DNA of 64,000 nucleotides from Tupaia tana (taxonomy: Eukaryota > Chordata > Mammalia > Scandentia > Tupaiidae): positions 54,270,496 to 54,334,495 of the forward strand of contig JAKSZU010000016.1 of NCBI GenBank assembly GCA_026018925.1, given 5' to 3'. The notes under the pieces are model-generated. The model was given only the letters and a program-made list of their open reading frames with translations. It had not been told where the DNA came from and did no database searches. Shown piece after piece: positions 11,601 through 23,000 of this stretch. Within the stretch, counting starts at the first letter, position 1. The number at the start of each line of letters is the position of its first letter. Made by a program: the position numbers and the translations under genes.

Positions 11601-12034
11601 CGTCCGCATAAAGGCGACCATCCACGGAGGGGGTTGCGGACGGGAAGCAGGGAGCTCACCCACCCGGCCCGCCCAGGTCCAACTACTCCTCCCTCTGTAC
11701 CGATGCCCCCTCAGTTAAATAAGGATGTCTGGGGGCCTCGGCTGTGGGGGCCATGAGCCATCTCACGGCAGCTCAACACCTGCGCGGGGTGGGGCTCCTG
11801 GGCTGCTGGTTTTGTTTCTCTCCAGGCGGGCCTGAGGGATCCAGTCGGCTTCTCTAGTGATCGTATTGCCTACATACTTGAATTAGAAAGATACGGTGGC
11901 TCAAAACGTGCCTGCGTGTGGCACACGCCGCGGCGCAGGCCCTCACGCCCGCATGGTGTGCGCACAGCGGGGCCTGGGCCCACAGACCGCGCGCACAGCA
12001 TATATTAACATATATATTGCTCAAGTATATATGC

Positions 12035-12042
12035 TATTTACA
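12035..12042 (-). promoter_or_regulatory. Pumilio recognition element in CASTOR2 3' UTR
   Basis: UGUAAAUA, an exact match to the PUM1/2 consensus UGUANAUA, lies on the mRNA strand within an AU-rich island of an otherwise GC-rich UTR. Function is inferred only. Confidence 0.4.
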
Positions 12043-12331
12043 GTATATATCTCTATCAACATAAAACACAGGTATTTATATGTGTGTACAACAGGTACGG
12101 CCTAGAGCCTGGGGCACACTACTCGGGGCACGGGGCCGACACACTTGCACGGCAGGGAGGGAGGGCAGAGGAGTGACATGGGGAAACTGAGGAAGGAAAA
12201 TCAAGGCCTTCCAAGGACAGAAGGGGACACAGGGCTTCCACTGTCCTGCCCACGCAACCACCTCCCTTCTGGGACCAGCAGACAATTGATAAGTTTTGGT
12301 TGGAGTTTTGTGCAAAATGAATTAACTTAAC

Positions 12332-12351
12332 AAACCAAACCAAACCAAACC
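12332..12351. repeat. (AAACC)4 short tandem repeat
   Basis: Four perfect pentamers (CAAAC frame), reading GGTTT on the CASTOR2 mRNA strand, in the inferred 3' UTR. Confidence 0.8.
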
Positions 12352-13946
12352 AGTGGGTTTCTAATTAGTGTGGTGGGCCCTGAGCACCCGCGAGGGTTAT
12401 GACAGCTCCTCCACCTGGTAGGCTTCCTGGGCTCCGAGGGTCCCCCTGGCATGAGCTCACACTGACCCTTCATCAGGACAAGGAAACACCCCTTCTCCTC
12501 TGACCTCAGAGACTGCACAACCCAACTGCTGCCAGGGAAAAGTGGCACAGGCGAGCCACTTCCTGTCCTGCTCACTCAGAGCACACCCAGCTGCAGGGGC
12601 ACTGGCTAGCCTGCTCCCCACGGACAGGCCACCCCGCTGGCCACCTGCTGGCCACCTCCCCACGGCTCTTGGTGTCCTCACCCCTCTGAGGCTCCAACAG
12701 AAGCAGGGCTGGCAAGAGGCCTGTGTGGAACAGACCCCTGCTCCTTGCTTCCCACTCAGAGGCCCGAGGCCCATGACAGCCCTGACTCTCACGCCTGTCC
12801 CTGGACTACAAGCGCCAGCCAAGTGACAATGAGCCCCTGGCGCCCCTGAAAGAACTCAAACAGACCCCAGCCCCTAAAAACAGAAACCATGGCCAACAGC
12901 AGCCTGGGCGCAAATACATTAAATAAAAACTAAAACAAGGTACGATTTTCTCTATTAAGGCTCAGTTAAGCTGCTTCCCAGGCCAAACACTCATGAACGC
13001 CAGGCCCCAGACTGAAGGGGTGGTGGCGGGCGAGTGCGGGCAGGGGAGGAAGGGCAGGATGAGTTTTTTAGGGGGGCCTATGCTGGTCTAGTCAACTGTT
13101 GGGGAGGTGGGGTGACCTAAGAAACCCCAGGCCCAGAATGCTGGGGACACCCCTGCTGGGGGAGACCCAGGCTCCGCCTGCCCGGATAGGGTCCAGGGAA
13201 AGCAGGGGGGTCGGGAGCTGGTGCTCCAGGCTGGTGGGTCTCCTGGGACCCCCTCCCTGAAGAAGTGAGTGCTTGTGGAGGGGAGGGTCTGGACGGGGCC
13301 CTGCTTGGCAGTCTTGCTGGGGGTCGGGCTGCTGGCCCTGTGGCTGGCAGGCAAGGTGCTGGGCTCTCGCCAGCTCGGCCCACAGTGTTCAGTCTGAGCC
13401 TTCGCAGCCACCAGACCCCAGGGCAGCACACTGGCCTCCACTCTGGGGAACCAGCCCTGAGCTGATGGAACCAGAGACCAGCGACCACGGAATGCTGCCC
13501 CTCCACCCTCATGGGGGCCTTCCTGGGTTCCACCGACTCAGCCCCGCTCTGCCAGTACCCCCAGATGACACGTGGAGTGGCACGCCGGCGCCTCGGCAGA
13601 GCAGCCTGCTTCCTTTGGCACCTGCCCCTGGCCGAGGGTCAGGCCGGATGAGAAGGCGGGTCAGCTCACGGGCTCCCTGGGCCTCAGAAACCATTTTCTG
13701 AGGTGGGGATGGGGGAAGGAGGCAGTTCGTTCTCAAGGGGCCTGGGGGCTCTGGGAAGGCAGGAGGGCATGGGGAGGCCTTGGCTGGGACCCCAGGCCTG
13801 GAGGGGTTGGCAATCGGGGAGGGGACAGTCTCCCAGGGGCCATTCCTTGGGGTCCCTGGGCCGATTTTCCAGTCTGTGGAGAAATACTGCGAGAACAATC
13901 TTCGGAGCGGGGCAGGGCCAAGGCAAGGCGGAGCAGACGAGGCGGT

Positions 13947-14012
13947 CTAATGCTTCTCCGCTTGACTGACCTGCAGGGCGCTGATCACCCCGCCGATATT
14001 CTCCTCCGGTAC
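13947..14012 (-). CDS. CASTOR2: CASTOR2 exon 9, last codons and stop
   Basis: 66 bp encoding VPEENIGGVISALQVSQAEK, a final His, then TAG at 13949-13947. The acceptor is CCCTGCGCAG/GTA. Intron 8 upstream is only 76 bp. It ends with the family C-terminus (SQAEKH), so the coding region is complete at its 3' end. Confidence 0.95.
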   Translation of the reverse strand, partial: VPEENIGGVISALQVSQAEKH

Positions 14013-17000
14013 CTGCGCAGGGCAGGAAGCAGATGCAGTGAGCCCCAGAAGCTGCTCCCTGCCCCGGGGGGCCCGGGACCACACTCACCAGTGCGTGGTC
14101 GAACTTGAAGGTGCTGATGTAGTAGGCGGGGATGTCTGCAGCAGCCAGGGGCTCGGAGATCTGTGCCACGATGCCGCACTCATCTGGGGGGGGGGGGGGG
14201 AGGGTGTGCTCAGCCTCTGGGAGGCCCCGCTTCTAGGCCTACCCTGCACCCGCCATTGGCCCACCCCACCCAAAGGGCTCAGTCCAGTGGCCCGTCCGAC
14301 AAGGAGCTCCTCTTCTCCGACCTCGGCCAGCGATTCACCCTCTACCCTTGGCTCTGTGGTCCTGGTTCTGCTCAGCTCCGATCACCGCCCACCTGTTCCC
14401 AGGCCTCTGTTCCCCAACCCACCGGCCGCCACTCAGTGTGCGTGCTCAGTCAGCATGGGCGATGGGAGGGCAGGGCTCGGCCCTTTTCTGTCTGGTATTA
14501 TTCTCCCAGATGACCATGGGCGAGTCACTTCCTCAGGCCCAGCCTTGGTCTCCTCATCCAGATTCACACCGGGTAACAGCACCTGCCTGTCCTGCATTTG
14601 CAGGGGGCTGGGAAGTGACCTGTCCAGGCCTCCACGGCAGGGTCTGTGGCTCTGCGAGCCCCTCCAAAACCTAAGCCATCACGCTGGCCTTGGGGTTGCC
14701 TGGGGCGGGCTGATCCCTCCCCCACTGTCAGCTTCCTCCCTGATGTGAAGGCACCACTCAAGGTTTCCTGCTACAGGAAGACCTCCAGGATATGAGGCCC
14801 ACTCTCCTCCCCAGCACGACCTCCTGGGTTGTTCCCCGAAAGCTCCTGCTCTGATTTTGGTGAGGATGTGGCTCCCCGACACGTCTCTTGACTGGGTGGG
14901 TGGGTGGATGCAGACCTGGTCACGGATTTTGAAGCCTGAGTCTGGGGTTCAACCCAGGCTCCTGACTTCTTTTTTTTTTTGAGGTTTTTGCTATAGGGTA
15001 CGTGCACTCGCCAGACAGCGAGAGAGAGACAGAGAGACAGAAAGTGAGAAATCACCCCCCAGGGGGGATGGCCACATTGCAATCCCTTCTCCTCCATTCT
15101 CCTCTTGGGATCTTGGGCACACACGCACACGCACCTGGCGTGAGTTTTAAGCACCGGGTCCGGGACTCGAACCGCGGTCAACTACGTGGGAGTCCAGCGA
15201 CATAGCCATTACACTAACTGCTGGACCCCAGGCTCCTGACTTCTGAGAGTCACCCCCACTGTCACCATCCATGACCCCTAGCCATGACCCCTGCCCCGGT
15301 CCTGTGCTCCTCAGCCCAGCAGGGACTTGTGGAGTGGCCTGACCAGTCTTACAAGCTCCTGTTTCCTGCTCAGTCTGTGGGGCACCTGGGTGAACCCACA
15401 GGCCTTCTGGTCACCATCCCGTCTGCTACGTGTGGAGACTTGTAGTGTCCTAAGACACCTTCAAGCTCTCAATGCACTACTCCAATAAACAAATGGGCAC
15501 CAGGTAGGGGGTTCGGGCCTAGGATGGTACTTTTTTTCCCATAGGGCATATGCTCATGGAAGACAGAGAGGAAAAGTGAGAAATCACCCCGTAGGAGGGA
15601 TAGTCTTCTGGGGATCCCGGACACACGGACACACGGACACACACACCCCTGGTGTAATGTGATTTTCAAGCTGCCTGGTTCGGGGCTCGAACTATGGTCG
15701 GCCATGTGAGAGTCCAGTGCCTTAGCCACTGTGCCACCTGCTGGCCCCAAAAATACCTTTTAAACTATGGTTGTGACGTCAACTTCAGATGGCTGGTGAC
15801 TGGTATTTTACAAAATGACTTAGATTAGAAAAATGAAAGGCCAAGCAGCACAGCATGAGTCTGGGCCAACTGTGGTTTTGTGAGCCCTTAGTCTGAGTTC
15901 TTTGAGGGTGTGTGTGCGCTGGGTAAACCATCTACCTCAGATTGTTGGAAAAGCACACCTGTCCAGAATCTTCCCGGCTCTCATTTTTCTTGCAGGAATA
16001 TTTATAGCTAACAGGATGGCTCTAGAATCTCCTCCTGGGAAGGCACGCCAGTGGCTGCCTGCTGGACCAACGCTGGCAGTTTCTACGCATGTGCCCCATG
16101 GCCCACCCAGGAGGCTGCTCCAGCAAAACGGCCCAACAGCATCTCCACGGCGGCCCATGGAGATACCATTCCCACACCCCCTTCCCATCCATCCACCTCT
16201 ACTTCTTCCTCCCAACTTCCTTTCTGCGGCACTGTTATCTTACTGAGTGTATTCTGGTTGACTCAGAACCTTTTGAGACCATAGCTGGGGAAAAACGGGT
16301 ACACAAATGCACAGGTACTTCATGTGATTTTTTTTTTGGAGAGTTTTTCGCTATAGGGCACGTGTGCTCGCCAGACAGACAGAGAGAGACATAGAGACAG
16401 AAAGCGAGAAATCACCCCCCAGGGGGGATGGTCACGCCGCAATCCCTTCTCCTCCATTCTCCTCTTGGGATCTTGGGCAAGCACGCACACGCGCCCGGCG
16501 TGAGTTTTAAGCCACCGGGTCCAGGACGTGAACCGCGGTCGACTACGTGGGAGTCCAGCGACATAGCCATTACGTTAACTGCTGGTTCCTGCACAGGTAC
16601 TTCAAAAGTTCTTATTAAAAGTGTAAGTTTAGAGGCCAGTAGGTGGCATGGGGGTTAAGGCACTGGACTCTCACATGGCCGACTGCAGTTCAAGTCCCAA
16701 ACCTAGATGCTTTTTTTTTTTTTTTTTTGAGAGGTTTTTGCTATAGGGCACGTGTGCTCACCAGACAGACAGAGACAGACAGAGAGAAAGAAAGCGAGAA
16801 ATCACCCCCTATGGGGGATGGCCACGCTGCAATCCCTTCTCCTCTAGGGATCTTGGGCACACACGCACACGTGCCTGGCGTGAGTTTTAAGCCACTGGGT
16901 CTGGGACATGAACCGCGGTCGACTTCGTGGGAGTCCAGTGTCATAGCCATTCATTACGCTAACTGCTGGTCCCTAGACGCTTACTTTCTCACTTTTCCTC

Positions 17001-20000
17001 CCACCCTCTCTGGTGAGCGCACATGCCCTATAGAAAATTAAAAACATGATAATAATAAATAAATTAAATAATTCATGAAAAACAACAACAAAAAGTACAA
17101 GTTTAGGGGCAAGCAGGTGGTGTGGTGGTTAAGGCACTGAATTCCCATGTGACCGACGATGTGAGTCCTGGACCTGGTGGCTTGAAAAATCACACTGGGT
17201 GTATGTGCATGTATGTGTGCCCAAAATTCCAAGAGGAAAATGGAGGAAAAGGGACTATAGTGTGGCCATCCCCCTGGGGGTGATTTCTCACTTTCCGCCT
17301 CTCTCTCTCTGGTGAGCGTGCAGACAACCCTATGACAAAACCAAAAAGAGAAAGAAAAATGTGGCCTGCTGCCTCCATGTCCCAGGAGCAGAGCCTTTGG
17401 GAATACTGTGCTCTGTAGGGAAATCAGAGTTCACAGACCCCACCAGGGCTTGCTGAGGCCACTGAAGCACAAACTTGGAGCACCGGCTAGAAACAGCTGT
17501 CCTGTGACTTACTAAGAATCTCTCCAGCCTAAGAATAATTTTCATCCTGACAAAGCTTTGCTTGTGAGCAGCTCCCTGCAGTCCCTTCTAACACTGAGCA
17601 CAGGCTGGGTCAGGCGAACCACCCGCAACCACCCTTGGCTGCCCTCAGCTCATCTACAGGTAGGGTCTCAAACCTGCGGCCCCTTGGAAGAGGCTTATGA
17701 TAAAAGCTGTCTGGGCCAGCCCATAGTGGAGTCGTTAGGCACTGTGTAGAGGAAGCCGAATCTCACATGGCTGGCCAGGGTTCGAGTCCTGGCCCTGGTG
17801 GCCTGAAAAACATGCCTGGTGAACACACGTGTGCCCAGGATCATGACAGGATAGAGAACTGGAGGACTGAGAATGCCTTGCTGGGGGTCTCTTTCTCTTG
17901 TGCACACACATACCCTCCGGCACACACAAAAGCTACCTGCGAAGACACTGTCTGGACAGCTAACAGTGACGTGAGGCCAAGTCACAGGGAATCACTGCAG
18001 GTGTTCTGTCGTGGGACCCCACCGTTTGGTGACACAGGAGAAAGGGCATGGGACAGACAAGGTGAGATCTTTAGGGGGTGCAGCAGGGGAGTGTCTGAGA
18101 GGTACTGGGAGAAGTCTGGCAATGGAATTACCTTTCAGCAGTGGGACTAAGGAGTGATTTTTCCCCCCTCAATTTTTAATCACATTCCCAATTTTTTTTT
18201 CTTTCTTTTTTAATTGTCAGAGGGCACATATGTTCACTAGAGTGAGAGAGAGAAAAAGAGACAGAGAGAGGAAGAAAACAATTCCCCACGGGGCACGGAC
18301 ACACCAGAATCCCTTCTCCATTTCTCTATCCTGCTGGGACTCTGGGCACACACATGCGCCCAGTGTGTTTTTCAAGCCACTGGGGCTGGGATTAGAACTG
18401 TGATTGGTCATGTGGGATCTGGCTCCCTTAACCACGAGGCTATGGGGCTGGCCCCACCCTCTCTGATGCTCTAATAAAACACAACATACTAGCTTTTAAG
18501 TAGAGGAAAATCAGGGCACACGGAAGCCTACTCCTCCAGGCCCCTGGAGTGCCATGTACACCTGTCCCATGCATTAGCCCACACGATGGGACTTCAGCCT
18601 CAGTCTCCCTACCTGCACCACCGAGCTGGGACTGAGTCACCCAGGGCAGTGTGTGTGAGCTCAGCGATGCTAGCCCCCCAACCCTGGGGCTGAAACCCAC
18701 AGGGGCTCACCAAATCCCAGCGGCTGTCCTCCAATCCGCACCATCTTCCAGAGCTCTCCGGACGCACTTGTGAACAGCAAATTACTAGGAAACCTTCAAC
18801 GGAAATGTGGGAAAACCTGAGGCTGATGTTAAGTGCACCCTCTGCCAGCCCCCAATTGAACCTTCCTTGTCCATACCCAGGGGGATGGGGATGGGAGATG
18901 CCGGACTGGGCTTTGGAACAACTTTCCTTACGGCTAAGGCTGTTTGGGCTGTCCCACTGCAGTTCTTAGAGCAGGGGCTGAGGGTCACACAGAGTCACAG
19001 TTCAAATCCCTGCTCTGCCACCAACCCCCACTGTGGACCTCAGACATTGTTGCACCTCTCAGAGCTGGGGGCAGCCCACCTACGATGAAGGGCTGTGATG
19101 GGGGCTTATGAGGGACAAAGGGGTGATGAAGGGCCACTGCGGAGCCCCTGGCACACCCTGAGCTGAGCATCTGCCAGGGCTGGCTTACCTCTGCTGGGTC
19201 TGCACATCCATCACCAGGGAGATGTAGCCTTCGATGAGGGAGAAGGAGAAGAAGCGGATGTGGCCACAATCGTCGCTGGCAGCCATGGGGTCCTTCACTC
19301 TGGGGGCCAGAGGAGCCAGTGAGGGTGGCCCCGCTGCATGCAGCCTTCACCCACCCACTTGCCCATCGACCTCAGCAGGAGGTTCTGGGAAGTGCCGGCC
19401 TGGGAGAGCCGGCCAAGCCCGGGCTCTGTTCTGCCCTGGGCACCCGGAGCCGGCCTCACCCCGCCTCACTGATGCAATGGAGTGGTGACACACATTCACG
19501 TAGTCGGGTCCACACTTCAGTGCTAGACACCCAGCCAGCCCTTAACACGGGCCACGCTCGCCCCTTCCTGGGCACGTTAGCTGTCCCCATGTGTACCCAT
19601 GTCTTGTCCCTCCCCTGGCGGAGGGAACGTAATTAACATCAACCTCTGGGTTTCCCCCTCGTTCCCTTTGAAGGTTTTCCTAGTGGTCACGCTTACCAGA
19701 CCCTCTCCACCCCACGTTGACCTGAACTTCACAAAACCTGCTTGGAAGGAGGGCACAAAGCCTGTCATTCACTGAGTGGAAAAAGCAAGTTCTTGGGTCT
19801 GGGCTGGCCCTGGGAGCTCAGGGCAGTGGGTGCGCAGTACATCCATACGTGCACACAGTGTCATCGAATTTGGGGTTTCCGGGGTAAGATGTCTCCCCCT
19901 CCAACTGGGCACCTTAGCAAGCAGGGGCTCCTCGGGCCACCCTGCGGCCTGTGGACCTGGGGGCCTACCCGTTGGAGTAGAACATGACGTCCATGAGGAG

Positions 20001-23000
20001 TGTGGCAACAGCGGGCAGCGTGTCAGGGTCCAGGCTGGTGACACAGAACCTGTTGCTTGGGCTGGACAGCGGATGGATGACCGGCCTCTGGACTACAAGA
20101 GCACAGACAGGGGTGCTGAGGCAGGCCGGGAGGAGCATTGTGGGTGGAAGGAAGGTGCAGGCAGAGGGCTGGGGTCGTCCAACAGCTATGCCGGAGAGGC
20201 CCAGCTATAGGCTCCTGCTGCCTCTGCAGCCTTTACCACCACTGACGGGTCTCCTGACACTCCAGCGCACGTTTGGGCCCCTGGGCCTTTGCACATGCTG
20301 TGCTGGCTGCCTGGATGCCCATCCCATGGTCACCATCTGGCTTAGCTGCTACCCTCCCAGGGCTGCCCTGATGCCCTGGGCTTGGGCAGGAGTGGCCTCT
20401 GGCCTTTGCTGGCCACTTCCCCATACCACTCTTGCTAGACTTTGGCAACAGGGTCTGACCAGGACAGCCACACATGCTGTCTGGCACTCACCGATCGGCA
20501 GCTAGAGCCTGTGTTCTCTGAGAACATGGCTGGTCTGGGGCAGGGTCTCCAACCCCTCACCCCAGCTTACCCATCTTGGGCTTCACGAAGCCGTTGGTGA
20601 TACCGAGGTTCTCAGCTGCCACCGTCTCGCCATTGACGACCCGCAGGATGGTGAACTCTGACGACAAGGTGTGGGTGACGAAAGGCAGGTCCCGCTCACG
20701 TACCTGGGGACAGGAAGCCGAGGCTGTAGTGACTTGGTGGCCTTGGCGGTGGTGTGAGAGGGTGGGCACGTGGGGGCGAGGGAGGGTGGCCGTGGCTCAC
20801 CAGGATGAAGTCGGTCTGGTAGGTGGACAGCATGAACACCGAGATGTTCTGGTCAGCCAGCGGCGCGATGACCGACTTGGCGATCTTCGTCACACCGATG
20901 GGCTGGGAGCTGGAGAAGCTGCCGCCACCGGACACCACGTTCAGGGCCAGCCAGGTGGCATCTGCCACGCTCAGGTGCTCCGAGGAGGGCAGCTCTGGAG
21001 GAGTGACACAGAGGCAGATCTGTGACCTTTGGGGACCTGGGTGTCTCCTGGGCAGGCCAGAGAGGAAGGGACTGAGGCTCCAAGGCCAACCTCCTGGCCC
21101 CTGGCCTTGGGCTTCAGTTCCCCCTTTTGTCACCAGAGTGGGACTTGTCTCAAAGCTCCTTTCTTGGGAAGACAGAGCAGGGAAGGCTCCCTGCGGACTC
21201 AGGACAGGTCAGGCGGGGCGGGCAGGAGCCACGTGGAGAGGGGCTTTATACTAAGAAAGCTTGTTTCCTCAGCCACAGAATGACAGTAACACCATTATTT
21301 TCTAGCTTTTGCCGCCATTGTATCATGAGAAACTTGCCCCATGGTTTCCACATGGGGTTTCCCAACTCTCAGAGGACTCTGAATAGAGGGGAGGCCAGGA
21401 GCAGACCGAGGAGCAGACAGGGTGGGACCCCGGGATTTCTCTCCTCGCTTCAGCTGGACCTCCGTGTCGGGCGGCTCTGGAAGAACACACAGCTCCGGGG
21501 GTATCCCGGCTGCTGAGGATGCCATACCTCAGGAGCAGGAGGCTAGGACGGCAGGGGCTCAGGCCGGGGAGCTGAGGGGACTGTGAGGATGGTGGTGGCC
21601 CAGGGAAGTGGCAGTGACAGTTGCCAGGTCCCCCTAAAAAACTGAGGGTGCCTGGGGCAGCACTGCACAGGTAGTGTGGGCAGACTTGCAGCAACAGCGG
21701 CTGCCAGAGCTCCTTGGCTAGTGCGTGAGGACCCAGAGTCCACACGTCTGAGTCAGGCCTCTGCCCCATCCTGCAGGGTACCATGGTACCCCAGGAGCCC
21801 AGCGCACGGAATGCAGGACACAAATGCGCATGCATCTCCAGGGGCCTGCAGACACGAACGTGAACACGGGCTGCACGTGGGACACTGCATCCCCCGGCGT
21901 CCGTTCAAGCCCACTACATACCAGGCCAGAGCAGGGACGAGGGGAAGGTACAGAGAGGTGGGCTCTGAGCCGTGGGGGCACTGGCACTCCCACTACACAC
22001 CGGTAACCCAGAGGCTCTGAGAGGGTCAGTGATTTGCCCAAGATCCCTGAGACATGGAGTGCCTGAGCCAGGATTCACATTCAGGTCTGACTCAAAAACC
22101 CGGCCCTTGTCCTGTGCACAGACAGCAAGAGGTGCCAAGTTCCAAAGGGCAGGGGGCTAAGAAGGCAGGGGCTCAGGCAACATGGCTTCCCAGGAGGGGA
22201 TCCTAACTGCCCAGCCCTGGTGGCCATGGTGACTACCACCTGGTGGGCCACTGGTCCGGCTGGCTGAGAAGGGCCAGTGGTCAGCCAGAGGGTGTTTGGA
22301 GAGGCAGCTGGTGTCACAGCACAGGGGAGGGTTTGGGAGGGAGAGTGGGACAGGCTCTCATGTCGGTCCCCCTACCCGAGGGTCTCAGAAACCAGATTTC
22401 TCAGTCCTGGGACCAGCTGAGCAAGCATGTTCCCCAGAACCCAGAGGCTCACCTCAATTCTGACACTCTAAGGAGCCCACGCCTGGCAAAAGCCGCTGTG
22501 TGTTGAGAGCCCCCTGCCCCTACTCACTGTCTCTGGGTGTACAAGCAGAGACAGACCCACTGAGAGCCAGGGTGCCCTCCGGCTCAGCCTTGTTAGATCA
22601 CCCCCCAACTCAGACACCAACCCCAACTCCTCTGCCTCACTCAGTGACACAGAGCATGTTCCGAAACGCGCATCGCTAAGTGGCTTTCTCTCGTGTGAAC
22701 ACCATGGACTGCTCTTACACGGCCCTGATGGTACAGTCTGGTGCACCGAGGCTGCACGGTGGGGCCCATTATCACCTTACAGGACCACCACTGTGTACGT
22801 GCTCTGGCAGGGACCCAGACATTGCTAGGGGACACCTAACAACGAGTGATGAAATAAAAATGTCCCTTCTCACGAGCACAGAACCCCTAAAACCTCGGGG
22901 AAATCCTGGTGGGCTTGTTCATGTCACCGTGTGTTAACACGACAGGACCGTGGAAGCCTTTGTGAATCCTCGCTCCATTCGTGCTATCTCCTGCAAGCTC

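Larger units (their letters stand above)
8645..13946 (-). other. CASTOR2: CASTOR2 3' UTR (inferred, about 5.3 kb)
   Basis: After the TAG no SINE is visible until 6816. The only canonical poly(A) hexamer I noticed on this strand is ATTAAA at 8668-8663, inside an AT-rich block typical of an mRNA 3' end. An AU-rich island at about 12000-12090 contains a perfect Pumilio motif. A long UTR fits the human tail-to-tail spacing of roughly 1-2 kb to RCC1L, from memory. Shorter isoforms cannot be excluded. Confidence 0.6.
14184..18710 (-). other. CASTOR2 intron 7
   Basis: 4.5-kb intron. Its 3' end is the C15 tract. The middle and 5' parts (14971-18457) carry eight SINEs listed separately. 14201-14970 is unique sequence with nothing else recognisable. 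Confidence 0.85.

Noticed and set aside
13540-14480. Alternative CASTOR2 C-terminus by reading through the exon 8 donor
   Set aside because: The donor is consensus GTGAGT and exon 9 gives the canonical end; the extended frame is only the intronic continuation.
14038-14748. 236-codon open frame on + across CASTOR2 exon 8
   Set aside because: Antisense shadow of exon 8 and intron 7; no family resemblance.
15605-15650. CRISPR-like or satellite array (CACGGA units)
   Set aside because: Only three short units within a SINE body.
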